Source of the DNA: Cyclobacterium amurskyense
GTDB lineage: Bacteria > Bacteroidota > Bacteroidia > Cytophagales > Cyclobacteriaceae
DNA: 64,000 nt
Direction of reading: 5' to 3'
Assembly: GCF_001050135.1 (NCBI RefSeq)
Contig: NZ_CP012040.1
Location: 3,861,001 to 3,925,000 of the forward strand
The translations under genes were made by a program, and so were the position numbers. The notes below the pieces were generated by a model. The model worked only from the letters and a program-made list of their open reading frames with translations. It was not told where the DNA came from and ran no database searches. Shown here piece by piece: positions 43,633-51,393 of this stretch (within the stretch, counting starts at the first letter, position 1; the number at the start of each line of letters is the position of its first letter).

Positions 43633-46600
43633 ATGGCTTCAGAAGAAAATAAGAAAAAAGGAGTAATCAGGGAATTTGGTGTATCCTCACTTTCTGTTGA
43701 TAACAGAACAAGTGTGGTTATTCTAACACTGATCATTACCTTCCTGGGGATGTTTGCCTACAGGACCATGCCCAAAGAAAGTTTTCCGGAAATTGTTATT
43801 CCTACGGTTTATGTAGGTACAGCATACCCCGGAAACTCACCCGTAGATATGGAAAACCTGATTTCTAGGCCCATTGAAAAAGAGTTAAAATCCATAAATA
43901 ATTTAAAAGATGTAAGTTCCACTTCCATCCAGGACTTTTCATCGATTGTGGTTGAGTTTAATCCAAATGTGGAAATATCCAAGGCCATACAGGATGTCAA
44001 AGATGCGGTAGATAAAGCGAAAAGTGAGTTGCCTAATGATTTGGATAGAGACCCTGATGTGCTTGAGGTCAATACCTCAGAGTTTCCAATAATGAATGTA
44101 AATATTTCAGGAAACTATACCGAACAAGAGCTGAAAACTTATGGGGAATATTTGGAAGATGAAATTGAAAAATTAACTGAAATATCAAGTGCTGATTTAA
44201 GTGGGACCATTGAACGAGAAATTCGTATCAATGCGGATCTCTATAAAATGGAGGCTTTGGGTGTTACTTTTTCTGACATATCAAGCGCTGTTTCTGATGA
44301 GAATGTTACCATTTCAGGAGGTAATATTTTGTCTGGTGATTACAGAAGAACATTAAGGATAGATGGTGAATTTGCCAAGCCTATAGAAATTGAAGATGTT
44401 ATCGTCAAGACCGAGAATAACAATATTGTATACCTGAGGGATGTAGCAGAAGTAGAAGATACCTATAAAGAAAGAGAGAGTTTTGCCAGAAGTAAGAAAT
44501 TGCCTGTAGTTACAATTAATGTAATAAAAAGAAGTGGAGAAAATCTTTTGGATGCTTCTGATAAAATAAAGGCCCTTATTGATGAAGTGAAAATAAATAA
44601 ATTTCCGGAGGATTTGGAAGTAACCATTACCAATGACCAATCCAAAGCCACACGGTCTCAAGTAGATAATTTAGAAAACAGTATCATATCAGGGGTGATC
44701 CTTGTGGTGTTGGTATTGATGTTTTTCCTTGGTTTCCGAAATGCACTGTTCGTAGGAATTGCTATTCCATTGTCTATGTTTATCTCATTCTTGGTACTCA
44801 ATTCCTTGGGTGTTACCCTGAACCTCATGGTATTGTTCTCCTTAATTCTTGCTTTGGGAATGCTGGTGGACAATGGAATTGTGGTAGTAGAGAATATCTA
44901 TAGACTGATGCAGGAAGGGAAATCTGCAGTAAGAGCAGCTAAAGAAGGCGTTGGTGAAGTGGCTTGGCCAATTATTACATCTACGGCTACTACACTTGCA
45001 GCCTTCCTTCCTCTGGCATTTTGGGATGATATCATTGGGGAGTTTATGAAATACCTTCCCATCACCTTGATTATCGTATTGTCTTCCTCCTTGTTCGTAG
45101 CCTTGGTAATCAACCCTGTGTTGACAGCCTTGTTTATGAAAGTCCAAGATGTAGATAAGGAAAAGCCCGTTCAGAAACCGATGATTGTTGCTGCAGTTTT
45201 GACTACATTGGCAATCATAAGTTATTTCCTAACTTGGATAGCCCTTGGAAATTTATTGTTCCTGTCTGCCCTGCTAGTTATATTTAATGTTTTCTTCTTA
45301 AGAAGGGCTATTCGTTGGTTCCAAAATGTATTCTTGGTTCGGTTGGAGGACCTATATGAAAAAACACTTCTTTTCGCATTAAGGGGTAAGAAGCCCTACC
45401 TCTTTTTCGGCGGAACGTTGATATTATTGGTGCTGTCATTGGCCTTACTTTTTGTAAGTGCGCCGAAAATATTATTTTTTCCTGACAATCAACCGGCCTT
45501 GATTAGTATATACATTGAAAAACCTATTGGAACGGACATTACTTCTACCAATGAATTTGTGGAAGAATTTGAAGATGATCTTTTTGCTTTACTGAAACCT
45601 TATGATCAAATCATAGAGTCTGTGATAACCCAAATTGGAGAAGGTACTGGAGACCCTATGGAAGGACCAAGCCAGGCATCTACTCCTCACAAGGCTAAGG
45701 TGACAATTGGTTTTGAAGAGTATCAATTCCGAGAAGGAATCAATACCAATGAAATCATGGAGAAGATTAGGGAATTGGCAGAGGGATATCCGGGTGTATT
45801 GATGACAGTAGGTAAGCAACAAAATGGACCTCCTGTAGGTAAACCTGTAAATATAGAAGTAACAGGGGAGGATTTTGAGCAGCTCATCACATATGTGAAT
45901 TCTATGAGAGAGCATATAAATGAATCTGGAATACAAGGGATTGAGGAGTTGAAAACCGATCTGGAACTTGGAAATCCTGAATTAATCATAAATATCGATA
46001 GAGAGAAAGCACGTAGGTTCGGTTTGTCAACGGCAACTATCGCCAATGAATTGAGGACTGCTCTTTTCGGGCTGGAGGTATCCAAGTTCAAGGAGGGAGA
46101 AGATGATTACCCTATTCAGCTTAGGTTAGCAGATAAATTCAGGTATGATATCAATGCTTTGCTAAATAAAAAAATAAGCTTTAGAGACAAATTTGGTAAT
46201 CAGAAGGAAATTCCAATTTCATCTGTAGCAAGTTTAGAATACAGTTCTACCTACGGTTCAGTTAAAAGAAAAGATTTGGAAAGGGTAATTACCATATTTT
46301 CCAATGTGAATGATGGTTATAATGCAACTGAAATTAATAACGAGATTAAACGATTGTTGCAGGATTTTGATATTCCGGAAGGGATTAATGTGAGCTTTAC
46401 AGGTGAGCAGGAAGAACAAGCAAAATCAGCGGAGTTTTTGACTCGAGCATTATTGATTTCGGTCTCTTTAATCTTTCTGATTATCGTTGCACAGTTTAAT
46501 TCCATAACTACGCCATTTATTATCATGGCATCCGTTATACTGAGTACCATTGGTGTGTTTTTAGGATTGGTGATTTTTAATATGGACTTTGTCATTATTA

Positions 46601-47040
46601 TGACTGGTATTGGAATTATATCCTTAGCTGGAGTTGTAGTAAACAATGCGATTGTACTAATAGATTACACTGATTTGGTTCGCTCAAGGAAAAGAGAAGA
46701 ATTAAATATCGGAGAAGAGGAAAGTCTATCAAAAGAGGATCTTTTAGATAGTATTATTAAGGGTGGAAAAACAAGATTACGACCAGTACTTTTAACTGCT
46801 GTTACCACAGTATTGGGGTTGATTCCATTGGCTATAGGGATGAATATCGATTTTTATGGATTGTTGTCCTCCTTTGACCCGAAATTTTATATTGGAGGGG
46901 ATAATGCGGACTTTTGGGGCCCAATGGCATGGACTGTAATATTTGGTCTAACCTTTGCGACCTTTTTAACGTTAATAGTAGTACCTGTCATGTATTTATT
47001 GGCAGACAAATTAAATACGGCTGTTCGTAAGATCAGTTAA
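43633..47040 (+). CDS. RND-family efflux pump, divergent (non-canonical proton relay)
   Basis: 1135 residues, longer than AcrB (~1050). It has twelve-helix RND architecture: TM1 near TSVVILTLIITFLGMFAYR, porter loops (PTVYVGTAYPGNSPVDMENL), and TM4 with LILALGMLVDNGIVVVENIY, where the usual Asp-Asp pair reads Asp-Asn. In TM10 the usual Lys is absent: LAGVVVNNAIVLIDYTDL reads Asn-Asn. So it is not a standard HAE1 pump and the proton path must differ. Extra length is in the region 510-600 and near the C-terminus (residues ~1055-1110). It is the last gene of the TetR-TolC-adaptor-pump operon; 7 bp from the adaptor. Substrate unknown. Confidence 0.9.
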   Translation: MASEENKKKGVIREFGVSSLSVDNRTSVVILTLIITFLGMFAYRTMPKESFPEIVIPTVYVGTAYPGNSPVDMENLISRPIEKELKSINNLKDVSSTSIQDFSSIVVEFNPNVEISKAIQDVKDAVDKAKSELPNDLDRDPDVLEVNTSEFPIMNVNISGNYTEQELKTYGEYLEDEIEKLTEISSADLSGTIEREIRINADLYKMEALGVTFSDISSAVSDENVTISGGNILSGDYRRTLRIDGEFAKPIEIEDVIVKTENNNIVYLRDVAEVEDTYKERESFARSKKLPVVTINVIKRSGENLLDASDKIKALIDEVKINKFPEDLEVTITNDQSKATRSQVDNLENSIISGVILVVLVLMFFLGFRNALFVGIAIPLSMFISFLVLNSLGVTLNLMVLFSLILALGMLVDNGIVVVENIYRLMQEGKSAVRAAKEGVGEVAWPIITSTATTLAAFLPLAFWDDIIGEFMKYLPITLIIVLSSSLFVALVINPVLTALFMKVQDVDKEKPVQKPMIVAAVLTTLAIISYFLTWIALGNLLFLSALLVIFNVFFLRRAIRWFQNVFLVRLEDLYEKTLLFALRGKKPYLFFGGTLILLVLSLALLFVSAPKILFFPDNQPALISIYIEKPIGTDITSTNEFVEEFEDDLFALLKPYDQIIESVITQIGEGTGDPMEGPSQASTPHKAKVTIGFEEYQFREGINTNEIMEKIRELAEGYPGVLMTVGKQQNGPPVGKPVNIEVTGEDFEQLITYVNSMREHINESGIQGIEELKTDLELGNPELIINIDREKARRFGLSTATIANELRTALFGLEVSKFKEGEDDYPIQLRLADKFRYDINALLNKKISFRDKFGNQKEIPISSVASLEYSSTYGSVKRKDLERVITIFSNVNDGYNATEINNEIKRLLQDFDIPEGINVSFTGEQEEQAKSAEFLTRALLISVSLIFLIIVAQFNSITTPFIIMASVILSTIGVFLGLVIFNMDFVIIMTGIGIISLAGVVVNNAIVLIDYTDLVRSRKREELNIGEEESLSKEDLLDSIIKGGKTRLRPVLLTAVTTVLGLIPLAIGMNIDFYGLLSSFDPKFYIGGDNADFWGPMAWTVIFGLTFATFLTLIVVPVMYLLADKLNTAVRKIS

Positions 47041-47079
47041 TTAGATTTAATTAAAGGTTGGTGGTTTTTTTAAGTGTTC

Positions 47080-47112
47080 AAACCTCCGAGACATTGTCTC
47101 GGAGGTTTTTAT
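47080..47112 (+). terminator. Terminator of the TetR-RND operon
   Basis: AACCTCCGAGAC - ATT - GTCTCGGAGGTT followed by TTT. A perfect 12-bp stem 40 bp after the pump stop. Confidence 0.9.
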
Positions 47113-47175
47113 TTTTTAGACTTGAAGGAAAGCTGAAAAAAATTGTACTAAGCTTTTGACACTTGATTCTTCTGG

Positions 47176-47224
47176 TTAAACCCGAAATATGCAATAGACC
47201 TTCTATTACATAATCCGGGTTAAA
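47176..47224 (-). repeat. MITE-like repeat, copy E (short form)
   Basis: ~49 bp consisting only of the two terminal inverted repeats joined: left TTAAACCCGAAATATGC, right TAATCCGGGTTAA. Read on the minus strand, the join contains a single GTAATAG where long copies have two GTAATAG sequences about 170 bp apart. It lies between the convergent RND pump and araD genes. Confidence 0.85.
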
Positions 47225-47258
47225 GTCTTCTGACTTGCTTTAAAAAAGTACCTCATTA

Positions 47259-47960
47259 TTAGGATTGGCCATAGTATGCACCTTCACCATGTTTGCGTTC
47301 ATAATGTTTTTTGATCAAGGCTTCTTTTAGTCTTGGTGCATTGGGGTTTATTTGTAAAGTCAAATAGGCCATTCGGGCAATTTCTTCAAGCACTTTGCTA
47401 TTATATACTGCTTTCTGGGCATTCTTTCCCCAGGTAAATGGTCCGTGGTTGCCTATAAGAACCATTTCTACTTCTTCAGGGGAAATGTTTTTTTCATGGA
47501 AACAGTCCAGAATTTGTTGTCCGGTCATGTGTTCATAATCACCTGCAATATTTGCATCACTCATAGGAGGAGCGCAAGGGATGTCACTGGTATTATGGTC
47601 TGCATGTGTAGTGCCAAATAAAGGAATGTCCATTTGTGCCTGCGCCCATGAAACAGCATAGCAGGAGTGAGTATGGCATATGCCACCGATATGATCCCAA
47701 TTGCTGTATAAAAAGGCATGGGTTTTTGTGTCTGAAGAAGGTCTCATTTCTCCTTCTACGACCTTATTATTAAAGTCCACAATAACGATGTCTTCTTCTT
47801 TTAATGTTTCATAAGGAACCCCACTTGGTTTGATGGCAAACACTCCTTTTTCCCTGTCTACCGCACTCACGTTACCAAAGGTATAAAAGACCAAATCCAA
47901 TTGGGGTAACTCCATATTGGCTTTATAACACTCACTTTTCAGTTCTTTGTAATTATTCAT
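47259..47960 (-). CDS. araD: L-ribulose-5-phosphate 4-epimerase
   Basis: 233 residues, class II aldolase/AraD fold. It interconverts L-ribulose-5-P and D-xylulose-5-P, the last step of L-arabinose use. Visible: FTFGNVSAVDREKGVFAIKP, YSNWDHIGGICHTHSCYAVS with metal-binding His residues, GTTHADHNTSDIPCAPPM, and VLIGNHGPFTWGKNAQKAV. UlaF/SgbE (L-ascorbate pathway) paralogues are close, but the divergent araA gene 244 bp away supports AraD. The kinase gene araB is not in the window. Confidence 0.92.
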   Translation of the reverse strand: MNNYKELKSECYKANMELPQLDLVFYTFGNVSAVDREKGVFAIKPSGVPYETLKEEDIVIVDFNNKVVEGEMRPSSDTKTHAFLYSNWDHIGGICHTHSCYAVSWAQAQMDIPLFGTTHADHNTSDIPCAPPMSDANIAGDYEHMTGQQILDCFHEKNISPEEVEMVLIGNHGPFTWGKNAQKAVYNSKVLEEIARMAYLTLQINPNAPRLKEALIKKHYERKHGEGAYYGQS

Positions 47961-48204
47961 GGTATATTGAAGGGGTTATTTAAATGCAATTGATTTATAG
48001 AAAATAGTCTATTGGCCATGAAGCCCTATCCAAATGATTGTAAATTAGAAGCAGCTTGCAATTTAGTAGGCCAGCTCTTTTTTTCCTATTTGAAATAGAT
48101 GTCTGAGGAACAAATATGGAAAAAGGATCTTTAGAATGTGATTTTAAGTTAAATTTTTTCTCGTAATTTTAGATAAATTATTAGCATATAATTAAAACAA
48201 AAGC

Positions 48205-49683
48205 ATGCAGCTAAAACAAAAAGTAGTATGGTTGGTGACTGGAAGTCAACACCTATATGGCCAAGATATTTTAAAGGAAGTAGCTGATCATTCGCTGTCC
48301 ATTAGTGAATATTTTAACCAAGAAAATAACATTGCTGTTAGGGTAGCGTTCAAAGCAGTTGTGACTACCCAGGAAGAAATTCTACAGGTTTTTTTGGAGG
48401 CAAATAGGAGTGAGGATTGTGTTGGGGTAATGGCTTGGATGCATACTTTTTCTCCTGCAAAAATGTGGATTAATGGATTGAAGGTACTCAGTAAGCCTTT
48501 GCTGCATTTGCATACTCAATATGGGGAGCGTATTCCTTGGGAATCCATAGATATGGATTATATGAATCTGCATCAAAGTGCTCATGGTGATAGGGAGTTT
48601 GGTTTTATCTGTACCAGAATGAAAATACCGAGAAAGGTGGTAGTCGGTCATTGGAAAGATATTGAGCTACATAAAGAAATTGACCATTGGTGCAGGGCTG
48701 CCTGCGGATGGAATGACTTGCAAGGAGCTAAATTTGTGAGGTTTGGTGATAATATGCGCCAGGTGGCTGTGACTGAAGGGGACAAGGTAGAAGCACAGAT
48801 GAAGTTTGGTTTTGCTGTTAATACCCATGGAGTAGGAGATTTGGTGGAGGTGATAAATAAAGTGAGTGAGGCTGAAATAGCCCAACTGATAGAAACCTAT
48901 GTCAGTTCCTATAGTTTGTCAGAGGACTTAAAAAAGGGAGGGGAAAAGCATGCTTCTCTAGTGGAGGCGGCAAAAATAGAGTTAGGCTTAAAGCATTTTT
49001 TGGAACATGGAGGTTTTAAAGGCTTTACCAATACTTTTGAAGACCTTCACGGAATGAGTCAATTGCCAGGCTTGCCTGTTCAGAGGCTTATGAATGCAGG
49101 CTATGGCTATGCAGGGGAAGGTGATTGGAAGACCATGGCCCTGGTGCGTGCGATGAAGGTCATGGGAACAGGACTGCCAGGAGGCAATGCGTTTATGGAG
49201 GATTATACTTATGATTTTAAAGAACAAGGTGGTTTGGTATTGGGCGCTCACATGCTGGAAGTAGACGAGTGCCTTGCAGAAGGGCCCATTCGTTGTGAAA
49301 TCCATCCATTAGGAATAGGTGGCAAAGAAGACCCCGTTAGACTTGTGTTTGATGCCAAGGCATGTTCAGCACTGAATGCGTCACTTATCGATCTGGGTAA
49401 TAAATATAGAATGGTGGTAAATAAAGTAGAAGCCGTTAGTTCACCTAATGCCTTGCCCAAATTACCTGTGGCAAGAACCATTTGGCGACCCCTTCCAGAT
49501 TTTAAAAGTGCCAGTACAGCTTGGATACTTGCAGGAGGCGCACATCATACTTGTTTTAGCCAAAACTTAAGTACCCAAGTTATAGAGGATTTTTGTGAAA
49601 TGGCTGGAATTGAATGTGTAGTAATAGATGAAAATACAAATCTCAGAAGTTTTAAGACCTATCTTAAAGGTTTGGACCTGTAG
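48205..49683 (+). CDS. araA: L-arabinose isomerase
   Basis: 492 residues, usual length. It converts L-arabinose to L-ribulose in the cytoplasm with Mn2+. Visible: VWLVTGSQHLYGQDILKEVA (N-terminus typical of AraA), VGVMAWMHTFSPAKMWINGL, LHTQYGERIPWESIDMDYMN, NLHQSAHGDREFGFI, GEGDWKTMALVRAMKVMG, SFMEDYTY-type segment AFMEDYTYDF, and the C-terminal AGGAHHTCFS with active-site His. Divergent from araD; the 244-bp region between must hold both promoters. A box TAATTTTA near 48160, one base off the TAnnTTTG pattern, is only a weak candidate. Confidence 0.95.
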   Translation: MQLKQKVVWLVTGSQHLYGQDILKEVADHSLSISEYFNQENNIAVRVAFKAVVTTQEEILQVFLEANRSEDCVGVMAWMHTFSPAKMWINGLKVLSKPLLHLHTQYGERIPWESIDMDYMNLHQSAHGDREFGFICTRMKIPRKVVVGHWKDIELHKEIDHWCRAACGWNDLQGAKFVRFGDNMRQVAVTEGDKVEAQMKFGFAVNTHGVGDLVEVINKVSEAEIAQLIETYVSSYSLSEDLKKGGEKHASLVEAAKIELGLKHFLEHGGFKGFTNTFEDLHGMSQLPGLPVQRLMNAGYGYAGEGDWKTMALVRAMKVMGTGLPGGNAFMEDYTYDFKEQGGLVLGAHMLEVDECLAEGPIRCEIHPLGIGGKEDPVRLVFDAKACSALNASLIDLGNKYRMVVNKVEAVSSPNALPKLPVARTIWRPLPDFKSASTAWILAGGAHHTCFSQNLSTQVIEDFCEMAGIECVVIDENTNLRSFKTYLKGLDL

Positions 49684-49732
49684 CGATAAGAACAAGAGAA
49701 CTGTCTTTTTTCCAAGAAATGCTGAATAAAGT

Positions 49733-49763
49733 GAGGGAGTTAAGATACTCCCTCTTTTTTTTG
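49733..49763 (+). terminator. Terminator of araA
   Basis: GAGGGAGT - TAAGAT - ACTCCCTC followed by TTTTTTTT, 50 bp after the araA stop. Confidence 0.9.
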
Positions 49764-49807
49764 CCAATTTAATATTGAATCAAGGGATCAAGATTACCCA
49801 AGTTGAA

Positions 49808-50632
49808 CTAATCCGTTGTTGGCAAAATAATCAAAGGAGTATTGCCATCATGTATTAGGTCATTGATGAAAAAATTCCTGAATAACTTGTCATTTAGATG
49901 GCGTGAACCTTTTTGCAGGACAATAAAGTCATCAAGGCGTTTACTAAATCTTTTTTTGATTTCAGTGAAAGCATCTTTATTCTCGTAAATATTTATTTGA
50001 ACCTCAAAACGATCTTCCAATTTAGACTTCAATTGTTCCAGGTATTCCTTACCTCGAGCCAATTCTGCTTTGTCTTCAATTACGGTTAATAATTCGATCT
50101 CTTTTATTTTCTGCCCAATAGTCACTAAAATGGATTCTAGTGCTTGTTCGTTCAAAGGGTGTTTTTCCTGACATGAAAGTGCCAATTTAATTGGCACTGT
50201 TTCTTCTATTGTTTGAGGAACCGCAATTACAGTTTGGTTGAGTTGATCAATAATAGTGGTTGCTGTACTTCCTATTAATAATCGCTTTAAAAACCCCGTA
50301 CCTTTTAAACCTAAAAGTAGAAGGTCATTAGGCTTAAGAAAATCTTCCAAATAATGGAGCAGTTGAATAGAAATAGCTTCAAAACTTGTTTTTTCACCGA
50401 TAGGAGCTAGATTATTTTCTTTCAAGGTATTCGAAAAGGTCTTTTCGGCTTCCTTTTTATTGAACTCAATGATTTGATCACTTCCCTTGGTATTAGAAAT
50501 GGTAGGAGCCAGGCCATCCAACTTATGGATAAAAACCAAGTCTAAATCAAATGTTTTCTGCCAGTTACAAGCCAGTTTTAAAAGAGTGGGTGTATACGGA
50601 GAAAAATCTATTAATACGACTAATCTGTTCAT
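49808..50632 (-). CDS. Tandem universal stress protein (UspA family)
   Basis: 274 residues with two Usp folds in tandem. Domain 1 (1-140) starts MNRLVVLIDFSPYTPTLLKL and has the ATP-binding pattern Gly-x2-Gly-x9-Gly-Ser (GLKGTGFLKRLLIGSTAT), ending in VIAVP. Domain 2 (~145-274) is degenerate and lacks this loop, ending in TPLIILPTTD. Cytoplasmic. Single gene. Usp proteins respond to stress or energy limits; the specific role here is unknown. Confidence 0.88.
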   Translation of the reverse strand: MNRLVVLIDFSPYTPTLLKLACNWQKTFDLDLVFIHKLDGLAPTISNTKGSDQIIEFNKKEAEKTFSNTLKENNLAPIGEKTSFEAISIQLLHYLEDFLKPNDLLLLGLKGTGFLKRLLIGSTATTIIDQLNQTVIAVPQTIEETVPIKLALSCQEKHPLNEQALESILVTIGQKIKEIELLTVIEDKAELARGKEYLEQLKSKLEDRFEVQINIYENKDAFTEIKKRFSKRLDDFIVLQKGSRHLNDKLFRNFFINDLIHDGNTPLIILPTTD

Positions 50633-50794
50633 GTTGAGATAAAAGTGATAGAGGTGTTATTTTTATTTTGAATATATAAAAATCCTCACGAAATGTAGCA
50701 GTTTTATTGATGTTTCAGTTTAAATCGGTCACTTCTTTGTTGTCTTCTTATCACTAATAAGACGTAGTTATCTTTGAAAAACTGTTTTAACTAA

Positions 50795-50855
50795 TTTAAC
50801 CCGGATTATGTAATAGGATTCGTAATAGAATGTCTATTGCATATTTCGGGTTTAA
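50795..50855 (+). repeat. MITE-like repeat, copy F (short form)
   Basis: ~60 bp. Left end AACCCGGATTATGTAATAG, then GATT joined directly to CGTAATAGAATGTC and the normal right end. It keeps both GTAATAG sequences, so its deletion differs from copy E. Flanks TTTAA/TTTAA. It lies between the Usp start and the terminator of the HiPIP gene. Confidence 0.88.
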
Positions 50856-50884
50856 TTATTGAAATCGAATACTGTTTCTATATA

Positions 50885-50922
50885 CAAAAAAATCACCTGC
50901 TATTAATTTAAGCAGGTGATTT
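50885..50922 (-). terminator. Terminator of the HiPIP gene
   Basis: AAATCACCTGCT - ATTAATTTA - AGCAGGTGATTT, a perfect 12-bp stem. On the minus strand it ends in a T-run. It lies ~65 bp after the HiPIP stop. Confidence 0.88.
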
Positions 50923-50985
50923 GATATGAATTAGATTTTTTTTCTGTCCAATTAATTGGGTATTTCAGGGTCCCGGAGATCTACT

Positions 50986-51315
50986 TTAAACGTTTTCCAC
51001 TCTAGGTGCCCAATAAGTACAATAAGCATCCGCGTTGACAGGTCCTTTAAATAACTGGCAGCCTCCACATTTACGTTTTTCTGTAGGTGGAAGATACAAT
51101 TGGCAATTGTCGCACTTATCATCTTCTAAAGGTGACTTTTCCTCATAACCCAAACTTTTTCTTTTTGCAATGTCCTCTTCACTAAGCCCAGTCAGATCAG
51201 AACAATTATCGATGTTTTCTAATTTGTATTCTTCTTGAGGCTTGCCACATTTGCTAAGGAAAAATACCACTCCTGTCGAAGCTAATATATTTTTTATTGA
51301 TTTGCGTCTGTTCAT
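50986..51315 (-). CDS. High-potential iron-sulfur protein (HiPIP)-like electron carrier
   Basis: 109 residues. The N-terminus has MNRRKSIKNILASTGVVFFL, a Tat-like twin-Arg start and hydrophobic stretch, then a Cys (Cys23) that could be a lipobox. The mature part has the HiPIP ligand spacing: Cys68-x2-Cys71-x14-Cys86-x12-Cys99, with CQLFKGP and a final CTYW, as in HiPIPs that carry one [4Fe-4S]3+/2+ cluster. It is probably a periplasmic one-electron carrier. It begins 78 bp after the stop of a propeller dehydrogenase that has no cytochrome domain, and is on the same strand, so it is a candidate electron acceptor for it (inference). Confidence 0.85.
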   Translation of the reverse strand: MNRRKSIKNILASTGVVFFLSKCGKPQEEYKLENIDNCSDLTGLSEEDIAKRKSLGYEEKSPLEDDKCDNCQLYLPPTEKRKCGGCQLFKGPVNADAYCTYWAPRVENV

Positions 51316-51393
51316 ACTTGTATGCAGATTGTTGTTTTTAATAATTGAAATTCAATTTCCACAAGTTGAGATTTCAATGAGATTATGGTTAAA

